Below, piece by piece: positions 30,500 to 43,857 of a DNA stretch of 64,000 nt. The stretch lies in assembly GCA_030407315.1 (NCBI GenBank), contig JALQPE010002371.1, positions 1 through 64,000 on the forward strand, written 5' to 3'. Every line of letters begins with the position of its first letter. Position 1 is the stretch's first letter. Below the pieces are notes generated by a model. The model was not told the DNA's origin, ran no database searches, and saw only the letters and a program-made list of their open reading frames with translations. Source of the stretch: Asparagopsis taxiformis. Lineage: Eukaryota; Rhodophyta; Florideophyceae; Bonnemaisoniales; Bonnemaisoniaceae. The position numbers were made by a program, and so were the translations under genes.

Positions 30500-31400
30500 A
30501 GCTAACGAGTTGGGGTAGTTCGCTGAGCGGTCGCGAGTGCGTCCGGACGTGGCTGAAGGGTCGAGAATTAAGGTAACGGGCGCAGCGAGCGATGGATCAC
30601 GAAGGGTCGGCGCCAAACGTAACCTGAATTCACGGACACGTGTAGTAGCGCGGGGCGACAGCAGGGACGCGAGTATTTCCACATGTGTACGCCGGCGCGC
30701 GTACACGTCATTCTACACTAGTAGCGACACTGTTAGCTATAGTGTCAATATTAGTTTACTGTAGTAGAAGTACACGAAAAGTGTCAGTGTAGTGGGGAAT
30801 TTGTAGGGACCACGAGGTCCACCCCACTGGTTGGCTGAGACCATCGGTCCTGGCCAACCGAGATCCTACTTTAACGTATTTAGTACGGTGACTCACCGCA
30901 ACGGATACAATAAAGTCATCACTATTGTGGACTACATCCTATTCGCCCGGAAAGCGCCCTACAACCGCTCTTCAGCGCGCAACCTCTCTCGCGAGAGTAG
31001 ATCTACGATTCCCAATCGTGTTCCGTCGCGCGTGAACCGCACAACACACCGCGACGCGCCGTGACGCCGAGTCACGGCTGTGCAGGAGACTCCTACCGCG
31101 AGTTAGTAAGACTAGATCTGTTGCTGGCCGTCGCGCACCCATCCGGTCCGACTCGCACAAGTAGATACTCCGTTCAGAGGATTCGCGAGCCCAGCTAACC
31201 TTCAAATAGGTTGGGGACGGCAGACCGAAATACTCCTGGTCGGAGTAATCTCGTGGAAGACCCACTCTACCACTGTACAGACTTCTTAGTCGAAGGCCGT
31301 TGCAGGACTCGATCCTCGAGTATTACTCATTTTCCTCCTTTCGGAATCCGGCTGATCACCGCCGATTGGAGATCATTTCTACAGCGTACTCGCTGGATCG
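30500..31400. other. Putative second insertion, possibly an LTR
   Basis: GC-rich block between Myb-like gene fragments. It contains ATACAATAAAG near 30906 and a hairpin near 30830. I could not define ends or a target duplication. Confidence 0.35.
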
Positions 31401-31968
31401 GGGATTTCCTCGTTGTCGCTTGCGCTACTCCGTTTCCGGAGAATTCTATCGCTTCGCAGCGAGAAATAAGTCCTACAATAACTACTATGCGATCTTCGCA
31501 ATTTTTCGCATCAGTCCTCCACGGAAGCTTCCGAGAATCATTTAATACCCTAACCACTTTTTCGTAACCTCCGGCCCAGCTTCCTTTCGTACTTCTATGC
31601 ACTCCATTACGCATCACCTCTTCAACAAGCATTATATCTAGCCTGTCATCAAACAACCTTCTGTTCTTTTGCCCTGCTTGTAACTGCCCATCGCCTCTAT
31701 CCGTACTATTTAATTCTTCGGAATCTATACCATGCCCATTTCGACCAGACAGAACGAAATTTCTGGAGGGAGTGATTCCGCCATCCTGATTGTCATCTGC
31801 GTCATTTAAATTGACCTGGGTTTGGAAATTCTCTGCCGTATCAGGGTGGATACCAACGCTTCCTGTGTAAGACTGATCATCAACAACAAGAGATGAAATT
31901 TTGTACCCTGCTGGTATTGTTGAAGACATCTTGACTGGATTCTGAGAACGAACACCCCAGATCTTCAT
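31327..31968 (-). pseudogene. Myb/SANT-like DNA-binding protein, N-terminal part
   Basis: ATG at 31968. Near residues 95-150 is a SANT-like helix set: DIMLVEEVMRN, then GSWAGGYEKVVRVLN, LPWRTDAKNCEDRI and VGLISRCEA. The spaced Trp residues and the C-x-D-R helix fit the Myb/SANT-like domains common in eukaryotic transposon-linked gene families. The last part to 31327 looks like insertion sequence read through. Probably a DNA-binding protein, host or transposon-derived. Broken as it stands. Confidence 0.45.
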
Positions 31969-33447
31969 GGACCTGGAGTCTTTCAGATCTAGTGTTGCTA
32001 CCTGACATGTTTGTTCCCAACTTCACCGCCACCAATTTATGTGCAAATGCACGCATGCAGTGCTGAGCATGCTTTACGGACACCTGTCTGATGCGAATGG
32101 CCGTCACGCAAACCGCGTTCCGTGACTGGGAAATATGCTTCATCTTTCACATTTTTGTGCTGGTTTACTTCACTTTTCAAATCGCGTTGAATTAGCTTAC
32201 AGAACTTCTCTATCTCCCCATAAACTCAGCATGGTTCAGCAAGTCTATTTTCGGGCTTGCGCCCCTCTTTTTTCCCATAAACTTCCCAGTCGTGGGTTAC
32301 CAAAACCCTCTACTACACCTCTCAAATTTTTGTGAGGTGGGCTTAGTTTTCCTAAAGATTTTTCATAAGTTAGATTGGCCAATAAGATTCCAGGACGGGA
32401 GAGAGGAGTTGATCTGATTGGCCGATGATGGCGTGCGAACTTCTCTGGGCCTTTTCAACGTGCCACGCCTACCGCTTGTAGATTGTTCGCTATCCTGGTT
32501 GATTTGAGAGTTTTTATCCGCATTTGTCGAGCTGACGAGCACGCATGACCAATACGTAGTACGAACGGATGTTATTGGTCCAAAAAATATTTTATGGACG
32601 GATGAATACTGTGGAATGGCGTACTGTAGTGATTGGTGATCAGGGGATATCAGATGAGGTTGGCGGAGCGACACTGACGAGGATATACACTACATCGACG
32701 GTAGTGTCGAAGGGTTGACGTAGAGGGAGGAATGATGAGTTTACGCGATGTGAGGGAAAGATAGGCTGGTGGAAAGAATGGACGGTAGAGAGTGGCGGGC
32801 GGGAAAGAAAGTGTGACACATAAGTATCCGGGAGGGTTAGCATAGGCGGGGCGGGGCGGGTCACGGTAGACAGTGGAATCGGAAAAGATTGGACCGGTGC
32901 AGACCGGCGCAGGCGTATGATCAGGAGATGGTAAGACGGCGGGTGGGGCGGCGAAAGCGGGTTGTGACGTGGTGCCGATGAGTGGTGGTTGCAAGAAGGT
33001 GCGGTAATGCGAAGCGAAGACACTTGTCAAAAACAATGGCGCGTCGCGTCGGCGAGAGCAGGGTTGCGTACCCTTTCTCATCACAGCGCGTTGGGGGTCA
33101 TTGGCCAATGATCCGGGCTACGGCCCCCAGCGCGTCCGTTGAATTCAAGTGGAGATGCATTCCATCGCGCGGCACTTGGCAATTCTCCATTGGCCAGGTT
33201 TTAACGGCGCGGAATGGAAAATTTTTAAATTGGTACGTAACGATGCATGCCATGCTAGCCTCCATCTCGTGCACTTTGCCCCTCAATTGGACTGCCAATG
33301 CATGGCAGGCCTCGCAGGCTGTCGCTCGACCGACTCGCACAAAAGGCCCCATTCGCAATCAGATAAACGCACGCGCTCGCTTCCCGTTTCGCATCGCAAT
33401 GACACACTCGGACCGCTCCGCGCCGCGCCCAACGACCTCCGCACCTC
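31969..33447. other. Intergenic region
   Basis: No gene seen. 32640-32960 is purine-skewed on the plus strand. The right part would hold the promoter of the gene at 33448. Confidence 0.4.
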
Positions 33448-34554
33448 ATGCAGTCCGACGACAATCCCTTTCATCCCACACGAATCATTCAGCGCCTGCA
33501 AGCCCAACTGCAGCAACGCGCCAACCCAGAGTTTCAGGGTTGGTTCAAAGACTATCTCAAAGATGTCATCCCCGTTCGCGGCGTGCGCATGCAGGAAATC
33601 CGATACATTGTGCATAAATGGAACCAGGAGTGGTCCATGCAGCAACACGACATCCCGCACGAAACGCAAACCGCCGTCGCACTCCAGCTCATGACTTCCC
33701 AATTCATTGAAGACAAGTTTGCCAGTATTATTTACATGTCCGAGGTTCTGGTGGCCAACGACCTGTACTCTATCAGTAACTTTGACTCGTTCGAATCTCT
33801 CTTCTCCCTCCAACATATTGATAACTTCAAAGTGTGCGATCACTTTTCGCAAAAGGTGCTCCAACCGCTCGTGACGCAGGTAGGATCACCGGTCGCCACT
33901 CGACTTCGTCAATGGTTTGACTCGCCGCATATCTATCAAGCTCGTGCAGCGCTGGGTGCGCTCAGTTCGTTTGCTGCCGACGGTGTGTATCAGGACGCTA
34001 TTCTAGAGGGTGCGGCCAAACTATTACGTCGACAAGAAGAAGATGGCAAGAGCATCGCGGGTAGTGCTTTACGAGCGCTCGGCAAATTTCGACCCGAGCT
34101 CGTGGATGAATTCCTATGCGATGATGAAAACCTGGCTAATCACAACGCTGCGTCACTACTCAAGGCTACGGACAATCTGAGCGAGGAACGAACCAAGTAT
34201 TTCCGCTCGCGACGACGACAGCTGCCACAAAGCACTGCGCAACGTGCGGAGGCGACAGCGGCGTCGAGCAGTGAGCCGCTACTACAGGAGGGCGGACCTA
34301 TTGGGCAGGAGGCTCGGATGCCGGAGGGAGCGATTCTATCGCCGCAGATTCTAGAGTTTGGATCGCAGTTTAGTCAACTGGAAGATGCACCGAGTGGATT
34401 GGACATGATGCAGGAGCAGTTGAGCGCGTACGCCGAACAGGAGGAGCTACCTACAACGTTTGTCTCGCAAGCGTCTGCGTCGGGAGCGATGCGCGATGAT
34501 GCGGAAAGTATGGAGCGGGAGGGCGACGAGGACGCGGCGGCATATGGCGAGTGA
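33448..34554 (+). CDS. DNA alkylation repair (AlkD-like, HEAT-repeat) protein, 368 aa
   Basis: ATG at 33448, stop at 34552-34554, no internal breaks. Residues about 10-230 match the all-helical ALK/HEAT-repeat pattern of AlkC/AlkD proteins. An amphipathic first helix leads to IPVRGVRMQEIRYIVHKW, the counterpart of the G-V-R-x-P-x-L-R segment of AlkD. A helix pair with FIEDKFASIIYMSEVL follows, then FKVCDHFSQKVLQPL, the W-D-x-x-D region (the first Trp is replaced here), and LRQWFDSPHIYQARAALGAL. The remaining 130 residues are a Gln/Glu/Ser-rich tail not typical of the family. Known role of the family: removal of alkylated purines from DNA. Clean coding and no mobile-element hallmarks suggest a genuine host gene. 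Loss of the usual Trp leaves activity uncertain. Confidence 0.7.
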   Translation: MQSDDNPFHPTRIIQRLQAQLQQRANPEFQGWFKDYLKDVIPVRGVRMQEIRYIVHKWNQEWSMQQHDIPHETQTAVALQLMTSQFIEDKFASIIYMSEVLVANDLYSISNFDSFESLFSLQHIDNFKVCDHFSQKVLQPLVTQVGSPVATRLRQWFDSPHIYQARAALGALSSFAADGVYQDAILEGAAKLLRRQEEDGKSIAGSALRALGKFRPELVDEFLCDDENLANHNAASLLKATDNLSEERTKYFRSRRRQLPQSTAQRAEATAASSSEPLLQEGGPIGQEARMPEGAILSPQILEFGSQFSQLEDAPSGLDMMQEQLSAYAEQEELPTTFVSQASASGAMRDDAESMEREGDEDAAAYGE

Positions 34555-37500
34555 ACTGCAATTTTGCGGAATATAGTGCAATCTCAAGCATGGCGTCCGC
34601 CCCAATTACAGCGAAGCGAACAATCGAGTACAGTGCAACCGACTGTATGATATGTTATGATAAAAACTATGATAAGTGATGGATTATCCGGATGCGTGCC
34701 ACGTATGTACGACGACCCCCTTCATACAAGTAACGGGTTTGAGTGTGGTCGTCGCTTTGAAAACCATTTCCAATTTACTACCTCTTCAATGCAGCGCCTT
34801 CTAAGCGCATCGCATCATCCTATCATCCGCCGTTCACGCGTTGCGCGCCCAATCCGATTGCAGCTGCAGCCGCAGAGCGAGCTCCTCGCGCCAGTCGAAT
34901 CGGCGCACGACACAGAGGACAGTTGTGCACGGATCACATCGTTGTGCATTCCATCTAACGGCCGTTCTAGCACGACTCATCATTGCCCTCGGTGCTGCAC
35001 ACAGCATGTTGTTTGTCCAAATCGCTTGGCGTTACTATGCAGCCACCCACTATGATCACAATTTATGCACACCGTGTCCCATTCTGCATTAGTTCCACAA
35101 ACTCAAATTCCCGCTAAACTGCAATTTCCACTACCACAATTATTGTCCAATCCTGAGATGGGTGAAGATCCTGCACGCACATTGCCGATGACATGGCGCT
35201 CTCTCATGACTCTCTGCTAGTGCAAGCACAATTTCTACCGTCCCTCGTATTGACACCATCTCACGTGCAAAACATAAACGTTGGATGCATCTCTAGGTTT
35301 CTTGCTGCAGTTTTATCGCCTCGCCCCACCCTTTGCATTGTCACTTCTGATCCGCAACAACCCGTCATGCAAGTTTGATTATACGCAAATTCTCCGCCAT
35401 TCGTCATGTATGCCACACATGTTTATATGCTTCTGTAATCCTCTATCAAAAATCAACATACAAAACCGTTGACCCGATATCAATCGTCTGTTTGAATAAA
35501 ATCCTAACGCTGCGACTGCATTCACGCACGATAATAACATACACGTAAAATTATCGCTTGACACATACACCTTACAGCCGTGAATGGAATTTAAGATGCT
35601 TACCAGCAATACGCGACGCAGATCCATTTGTTTCTTTTCTCCATTCGACGACACTTTTCCTTGGTGTCATCAATCCTGCATGGCACGTTGCACGCCACAA
35701 GCTTTGTGTACGTTCAACTTTGCTACGTGTTGCACCAGTCGAAAACTACTCTACTGTCATCCGGGCGCATTGGCGTGGACTGGAACCAACACATGACAGC
35801 ACACGAGCCTATATAAACAAACACGTTGTACTCGGAATTGGAACGTACCATCCTTCGTGGTCTGATCATTCGCCGCGGCTGCGAGAAACGCACTCTTTCA
35901 CGCAACCGGCGCATTGGCACGTGACGAAGAAAAACACAAAGCGAGCGTAGCTTTATATGCTATCGACGCTCTCGAGAGCCACTCAAGCATTGTACGGTAC
36001 ACAAGTTGGCATAATTTTGGTCCATACACTGCGTGCGATCAAGGGACATTGTCAAAGTAACAACTCGATTGAAGCGCGTAGTGCGAAGGTCCTCCCTCTC
36101 TAAAGCTGGAATAGATTGGTCACGGCAAGTGCATCGTGGAAGCGTGAATCGGACGAAGATGCGGAAAGTGACTCGTGAAAAGTTGACATTAAGGTCCCCC
36201 TATAGAAATATATTATAGTCAAGAGAGCGAAATTAATTTGAGCGGCGCGCGTTGAATTTTGATTGCGCTCGTGTCAGAGAAGCTAAAACAGTGCTGGTTG
36301 CGGGTTTACAGACGCCGACGTTGCGCAACTCTTGTTACCTTCAGAAGTGCTGATGCGCCGAGCGCCAATGGTGTTTCCAATTTCTCAATTGGTCGTAATT
36401 CTGCTCGGGTCAGCACACTGCGTTACAGTGAAACCCTGCGGCGGGGGCACTGCGAACGGGCGACGGGGCGGCAAAGCGAGAAGCACGTTTAAGATTTTGT
36501 CGCATGAAGAGATGCACACAATTCAACGCAGCGTGACATTACATCGAAAGCGCCGGTTTCCACAATTATTTCGGCCAATTTTTCCAACATTACCAAATTT
36601 TCCATTTACACTACTGTACGTCGTCTCTCGCCGATCTGGTCGTTATCAAACCAGTTGGTCTTCTGAAACCGCACACGGGGAACATGCAACTGCGGCATCA
36701 TCTATGTATCATGTTACACTTCGATGGCTGCGCTACTTCAGAGCTTGCAGAAGGTGCTGACGTAGCGTGCTTTGTCTAGTTACATGCCAGCTTCTACATC
36801 TCATCTACCAATATACGTTTTCTCCTCGCGCCTTGGTCGCTTGCTTCAATTACTGCTGCCAACAATATGAATTGTTGTAAACAATGGAGCGAAATGGCAC
36901 AGTGCAAGTCCAAACTGCGAGTGTGCAGCAGACGATAATGCTGTTGAGATTTGAGGGCAAATTGGCCACATGGAAAGTGTACCGTATTGTGCGGCTCACA
37001 AACAATACAAACCCTCGTCTCAGATCGGCCAGGTTGAGATACTTCGTTCCCATACTCTCCAGGCTGAAGACCAATCAGGCTTGGCAATTTCTGCGTAAAC
37101 CTGTTGATTTTTCTATTCTAGCCTTCCTATTGGCTGGTGGAGAAATTCACAGTGGCGGCGCTTTATGCAACTTGACCGATATGAAGACAAGTGAGTCTCC
37201 TTGTCGCGGCACACCAACATACACTAACGCATTGCATAATACATTCCAACACTACAACTCCCAACAGTCACGTTCCACTACAACAACGACAGCAGACTTT
37301 CCATTTCCTTACACCTTACCGACACACTGTCACACTCTTCCATCAGCACACCCTTTTTTCGCTCATACGCCGACTTATCCGTCTTTCTGACCTCCCACGA
37401 TTCCACGTCGCCTCCGATTTCTAGACATCATTACAACTCTGCAATCCAGTCCTCCAACGATACCTGTACGCAACGACCACTACTCATTGTGCATCCTACC

Positions 37501-38047
37501 CAGGTTTTTCCCTCCGTAAACCATGAAACCATAGCCCATTGTTGTATGCTCTTGAGTCCATTGCCGTCGCCGTCACCAATGCACATCATTGCACCGGAAA
37601 CCCCAGTCTCCCTTAACCTAGATCTTTGTCACTATATCAGCCACATTTTGAGAGCTACCAATATATCTCCAATTCCAGCGACCGAACCATCCGCTCCAAC
37701 GCACCAAACTCGATTCGGTACCACATGATCTACTTTGGTCTACACTAGACTATGACCTGCAAAACCTCTACACTTGCCAAAAGTAGCACAGTCGACGGAG
37801 CTCGTCTCCAAACCCAATATGAAATTTAAACAAAATGTTCAATCACGCGGACACCTTCGCAAACGAAGGATAGTTGCCAATTTCCCGGGAATTGAGCAAG
37901 AGTGAACATCTCCAGTTACGTGTTGCTAGACTCTAGCGATCCACATTTGCTTAATATCTAGTCAACTAACGACTTTGCTCTATTAGATAACCAGGTACAA
38001 CCGTCTTAATGATCTTAAATTTTGATTTTGCTAGAAATAATACATAC
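34555..38047. other. 3.5-kb region without recognised features
   Basis: Moderately AT-rich; open frames are short (the longest about 168 codons at 36884) and show no motif, repeat or codon pattern I trust. Confidence 0.45.
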
Positions 38048-38396
38048 TGTCAGGATGCCATCCTATGGTCACCTGTCCGAACCGCCGTCCCGACTCCATC
38101 AACTCCGCTATGCTTACAGATAGAAAGACATTCTGAGTATTGAGAAAGGACAGACAAATATCTACCTCGTCTAACTCGTTTTGCACTGTCAGGATGCTAA
38201 CTCTTCAACCAAAGCACCCGACCAACAGTGTCGGCACGGAACGGACGTGGCACCTCAACATACCAACAGTAGCAAGAGCAATGTATATAGTGGCAGATAG
38301 GATCAAAAGTAAAGAAGGGGGCATCAGTCTCTTACGTTCTAACAGGTTATCGACATTTTTTCCATCACCCTGCGCACCGATCCTCACGCAACGAAA

Positions 38397-39251
38397 ATGA
38401 ATTCCTTCTCGCTCCCAACGCTCCAACCTCAGAACGCATCTTACTGGCATCGCAATTTACAAGCCATAACACACGACCTGAAGCTCGAACACTTCCTCGA
38501 AGCATCAACGACAGCGCCGCAAGACCCTGCAGAATTCACGAAATTCAAACGCCAGCAGGAACGACTCACACACATCATACTCTCCAGTCTTCCCCAGAGT
38601 ATCATCGATCAACTGACTGACGAAAACCTCCAGCTCCCGCCATACTTCCTCACAAAACACATCCTCAATCATGTTCATGAACTCACATCTATCGACCACA
38701 GCATACTGGACTCAAACGCTCGCAGCATTACGCTACGAAACATCAACGAAATCGACGACTACATCGCGGAACACGCTCAAATGCGCCTCACCATGCGAAA
38801 CGCCAAATTCCCACGCATCCACGAACAAGACACCACAATCCAATACATGATAGAAGGCATCCAACACAACCCAGAACTACAAACCACACATGAAATCATG
38901 ATTCAGACTCCACCCGCCACCATAGCAGAGTTCAACATACGCATCAAACGCGCCACAACCAACATACGAGCACGCAAGCTCACTAACAACCCCAAGAACC
39001 TATACTCCCTCCACAACAATCGCCACCTGCAACAACCTCCCCAGCATTACATGAAACCCAGAGACAGGAACTACACTACTACATGGAATCTCCGATCGAA
39101 TCGCAACAATCCGCCACGTTGCGTTGGACAAAAATAGTGCACCTACCACAAATCCCCCTATCACAGCGATAGAGAATGTAGTGCTCAACACGCGTCGTCC
39201 AACACCAAAGCACACGAGATCACTGCATTCCCCAACAACCATGAGAATCAC
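38397..39251 (+). pseudogene. Copia gag with in-frame TAG and altered zinc knuckle
   Basis: ATG at 38397 opens a Copia-type gag (UBN2-like: SYWHRNLQAI, ILSSLPQSI, MIEGI spacing). TAG at 39135-39137 interrupts it. The same frame continues with C-T-Y-H-K-S-P-Y-H-S-D-R-E-C, a CCHC zinc knuckle in which the second Cys is His. The frame then runs on into the protease. Confidence 0.8.
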
Positions 39252-42200
39252 ATGGAACACGACCCACCCTTCCCAATCTACGAGGACAACTTAAAAACAT
39301 CCGAATCTGAACGTAAGTTGATTGTACTCGACTCAGGTGCAGACCCATCACAATTAAACCCCCTACAAAACGGAATGAAACCAGTATGTCACACCCAGTT
39401 CACAAAGACAGAAGTTAACAATAGTCACGCGATAACCCACTCTGGAAATGCAAAGATCAAGACACCAACATTGATGCTCAACATCAGTAACGCGGTCGTA
39501 ACCCCAGAGCTCACCCATAACCTTGTCTCTGTGCACACACTAGCCTCAAATCATGGACCCGTCACCTTCACTTCCCAACGCGCCTTCATCAATCCGAGGA
39601 ACACCCAAGAACAACACAAGATAGCAACAAGAAAACAAGGACTCTACATTGTTGACAATAAAACATTCTCACTAGACAACACCGTAACGTCGTGTTTCCA
39701 CACTCATGCATCATCAAGCCAGACTCAACCCGATACCCCTAACTCCAAAACAACCAGCACACGTACACGGCAGACCCGTGCACCTCAAACCACTCCCCCA
39801 GATGCACCCTCACAAAATAAATGTTCCAAACGGTCCAAGATTCCATGGGATCGACCATGGCGCACATACGTGATATCCCAGAAAACCCAGCCACAAAACA
39901 CAAAAAATACCAACAATGGAAATGCAAAACGTAAGAGAGACTCGTACACCACCCCGGACAGAACGTCCTCTTACAAACCAAACACTACACATCACCCCAC
40001 ATCCAAGAAGATAGCAGAAGAACACGACACTCCGCCGCTCCCACCAATATTCACGACGCGCCGCAAAGAATCCGTCACCAAGAAACCACAAATCAAGGAC
40101 GCACCGCCACAGCCACCTCGCACACGGAACCCACTCACGATCCACACTGTAGAAATCCAAAATCCCTTGTCTCACGACCTGCACATCAAATTGGGACATG
40201 TAAATCCACCAACAATGCGAAAAATGTGCAAACACAAAATGCTACCGGTACTTTCCCCATATACCAACACGCCAATAGAAGAATTCACTTGCAGCGCATG
40301 TGCGCTAGCTAAAGTCAAAAGAGCACCACACTAGCCAACCACCCACAATCACCAAATGGGGAGGCGACCACATATCATCCGATGTATGCGGCCCCTTACC
40401 GATCACGTCAACACATGGAAACCGGTACTTTGTTACTTTTATAGACACAAAGACGAGATACATCACAGTGCACTGTATCCCGAATAAAACATACATACCG
40501 CAGCACGTCATAGATCATATGGAATATGTTCACACAATTCAAGGAAAATATCCACGATTCTTTAGATCCGACAACGCCAAAGAATACACAGGCACGTCAC
40601 TACAGGATCAACTAAAGGCTCGAGGAATCAAACACATAACAACAATTCCCCATACCCCACAGCAGAACAGCATCGCAGAAAGAATCAACAAAACACTGAT
40701 GGACGCTGTCCGAGCAAATCTAACTCACAGCAGCATGGACGACACTCATTGGGAAGACGCACTCCTCGACTCGGAATTCAAATGCAATCTCACTCTGCAC
40801 TCCGTCACCAACAAAATCCCTCACACGGAATGGCATCAAATGACCCCTCACCTCCAGCGCCTGTTTGCATTTGGCCAACTCGGCCACGACCCCATACTAG
40901 CTCCAAAATCAAAATTGGAAGACTGAGCTACACTCGTACGATACATTGCCGGAATAACACCGGACACTATCCTCGTCAAAGACACAACCACCCAAAAATA
41001 CTCCCGAATCTCCGCGCTCGATTTCTACCCCTACACCATCAGATCGGACCCGACTGCAACTACAAGCATGGCCTTCCACACCAAACAACCAAAAACAAGA
41101 CAACCACCGACACAAATCATAAATAAAACACCCGCTCCCAAAACAAATCGCGCAGCTCAAAAATATCCTGACGCTGATGAATGGGCACTCGCACACGACG
41201 AAGAAATATCTAAAATAGACACAATGAAGGCTATTAAATGGCTACCCAACGAGCAAATTCCACAAAACGCCCGACCCATCCCGCTCACAATGACATATCG
41301 CTATAAACGCGACCCAGACGGCGATATCACGGAACGGAAGGCACAACGTGCTGTACGCGGCGATTTGATGCTACCCGGAATACACTATGACCCAAACAAC
41401 ACATCAACCTTCGCTGCAGACAAGACAACGATACGCATTATAATTGGTCACGCCGCTGCACATCACCTCCCAGCAGAACACCTTGATATCTCTTCAGCGT
41501 TCCTCCATGAACCATTCCAACACAGGAATCCAGTCTACATCCGACAGCACCCGCTCTTTGACGGAACGTACAAACATCCTGAACATGCTGGCGAGCTGAA
41601 AGGAAACCTTTACGGCACCCGTCAAGCTGGCAAGATATTCTGTGACGGAGCATGAACCTTTCTCATCGAAAACGGATACAAGCAAATGAAATCAGACTCC
41701 TGCCTATTCAGCAGAAAGCACGGCCAACACCAGACAATTATAGCAGTCACAATCGACGACTTCCTGGTATGTGCGTCGTCAACGAAACTGCTCAACGAAC
41801 TCTACCACACACTGTCCAAAAAGTACTCTGTCAAACGACTTGGAAGACCCACTAAATATTTCAACTGGAAGATAGCCTACGATGATCACGGCACGAACGT
41901 ATCACAGCCTCACGTCGCACGCTCCATTATCACAAAAGCAAACATGGCCAACGCAAAACCCATCGAATCCCTCTACCCCGACGGGATCGAACTCTCCCCA
42001 CCCTCTGAATCTGATGAAATAGACCCCTCCATTGCTACACACTACAGAGAAACAGTTGGCGAGCTTCGGTATCTCACGGACTCAACGAGACCCGACCTCC
42101 AGTTCTATAAAAATTGCCTCGCACGAGCCACCCACAAGCCAACCATTCGACACTGGAAATTATTGAAGCGCCTCGTGCGATATCTTGTCCACAAGCCAAA

Positions 42201-42717
42201 TCAAGGCATGTACTTCCCTAACTCTACAGCCCCAAACACGCTCCTGGCATACACAGACGCCGACTACGCCAACGACAAAACGACTAGGAAATCCATCTCA
42301 GGATCAGTCCACACACTTCATAACGCGCCTGTACACTGGACCTCCCAACGACAGTCGCTTGTAGCACTAGCACTCAGTACATGCGAAGCAGAAACCATCG
42401 CCGCTTCAGAAACCACAAGACAAACCAACTGGATTGGCAACATGTTAAAAGAACTGGAAATTATCCCAAAACAACAACCCATAACAACCTTTACAGATTC
42501 ACAATCCACAATGGCAATTGCTACTAACTCAGCACCGACAAAACGAAGGAAATTTATTGACATCCGCTTCCACCACCTACAAGATAACATAAATTCCGGC
42601 AACATTGAGTTACACTACCTACCCTCGGAAGACATGTTAGCGGACATATTCAAAAAACCAGCAACTATAGTTGTTATAAGAAACCATTCTCAGCAATCAC
42701 AAACACATTCTGAATAA
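39252..42717 (+). pseudogene. Copia pol (PR, IN, RT, RNase H), broken
   Basis: The protease has VLDSGAD near 39326. Low-complexity linkers precede the GAG-pre-integrase zinc site (H near 40170-40200, C-S-A-C near 40291). A stop at 40332 and a frame change lead to integrase: DVCGP near 40385, RSDNAKEY near 40566, Glu in IAERINKT near 40675. TGA at 40924 and at 41653 interrupt the same frame. RT runs about 41160-42000 with the IDDFLVCAS active strand near 41752. RNase H has YTDADYANDK near 42250 and the distal SEDMLADIFKK segment. The TGA at 41653 stands where Trp is usual, suggesting G-to-A change. Dead copy. Confidence 0.85.
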
Positions 42718-42794
42718 CAGATGAACAATCCTCTAAAACCGACAACGCCACAGCCCAACCTGCCTCGCTTTCTGTCCCTTGGCGACAGGGGGGC

Positions 42795-42912
42795 TGTCAG
42801 GATGCCAACTCCAAGTATACGTCGCCAAGCGACAGCTCACTCACCGATCAGGATGCTAACTCTTTAACCAAAGCACTCGACCAACAGTGTCGGCACGGAA
42901 CGGACGTGGCAC
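42795..42912 (+). repeat. Copia 3' LTR, truncated (118 bp left)
   Basis: Starts TGTCAGGATG after a polypurine tract and is cut at 42912 by the TGTAGTATAC end of Gypsy A; the rest should lie beyond the window. Confidence 0.75.
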
Positions 42913-43577
42913 TGTAGTATACGTGGCAATTCCGAAATTACAAATATTTGCGATTTCCGCGGAAGTCGAATTTCGGCGGACACGACCGGCGACAGCAATG
43001 CACGAACATTGCTGGCGAGTGCGCGCGCGCAACCGGCACACGTGTGCAACGAACGTACTGGCAACGGACAACGGACCAACGGGTCCCTACGTGCGACCCA
43101 CAAGGTTCTTTCCCATTCGGGGACGTTACGAGCGGTGTTTACACTGTAAAGCGATGCCATCGTGGCTATATTGGTATTGGCATCGTGCCGGGAGGGAAAG
43201 GGGACAATAATCGAACGGGCAACGTGCTCTAGTCTACGACTGACTTCTACGTTACGTATTACGTTTTCGCCTAACGAGGCTTCGTCTCCGTCGAGCTGCG
43301 TACTCCCTACCCATCGCCACACGTGAGGCTGATCGCGTGTAGTGCCTACGGGCTTGGTTGAGAGCGCCTCCGGTGACGTACCACCTCGTTCGTTAACGTA
43401 GTCCACGCGTGGATTGTGCGTCGTGACGCTCGTGTCTACCGCTAACTACTCTACCTTCTACCTTCCTAACCATACAGTCAAACACCAGCGGGTGGCACTG
43501 TTCGTTGTTTCGTTTCGTTTAAAGGAAAGCGTGTCCGTAGCTCGTACCAGATACTTCTACCGAACTATCGTTCCACA
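42913..43577 (+). repeat. Gypsy A 5' LTR (end inferred)
   Basis: Starts TGTAGTATACG exactly where Copia sequence stops, and probably ends ...TTCCACA at 43577. Just downstream is CGACCTAGAA, which also occurs just after the 5' LTR of element B, suggesting a shared leader or primer-binding area. No second LTR is in the window to confirm the length. Confidence 0.6.
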
Positions 43578-43857
43578 CTGGTCTTCCGACCTAGAAGTTG
43601 CTACGAGCAAAACGACAACCAACGAGGTTGAGCTCTTTTACGTTACGAAAGCTACGTGCTACATACTACGGTCTATGAATTACGCTGTGTCGAACCCCAG
43701 CGCGTCGCCCAGGCAACCGTTGCCAACGTCAGCGGACGCCGAAGCCGACGTGGCCTTGTCAGCAGAAGCGATCTTCGCGACCGATTGATCTATCCCGCCG
43801 GATATCGAGGCGATCGGCCAGCTACCACGTACGGTAAGCCCGTTTGAGTCCTTGGGT

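Larger units (their letters stand above)
38187..42912 (+). mobile_element. Decayed Ty1/Copia retrotransposon, 3' LTR truncated by Gypsy A
   Basis: A 65-bp block starting TCAGGATGCTAACTCTT occurs at 38189-38253 and 42848-42912, in the outer part of each LTR. The 3' LTR begins TGTCAGGATGCC at 42795 directly after a GACAGGGGGGC polypurine tract, and stops at 42912 where Gypsy A starts. The TGTCAGGATG end motif also occurs at 38048 and 38187, so the exact 5' end is unsure. Between lie gag, protease, integrase, reverse transcriptase and RNase H in Copia order, with several stops and a frameshift. Confidence 0.88.

Noticed and set aside
30802..31277. Solo LTR with TGTAGGGACC...CTGTACA ends
   Set aside because: No target duplication at these borders and no second copy in the window; left as an unclassified insertion.
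34657..37728. Small genes between the AlkD-like gene and the Copia element
   Set aside because: Frames are under about 170 codons, overlap on both strands, and contain no motif.
38048..38060. Copia 5' LTR start at 38048
   Set aside because: The TGTCAGGATG motif occurs here, but downstream sequence does not match the 3' LTR; 38187 fits better, though the true border remains unsure.
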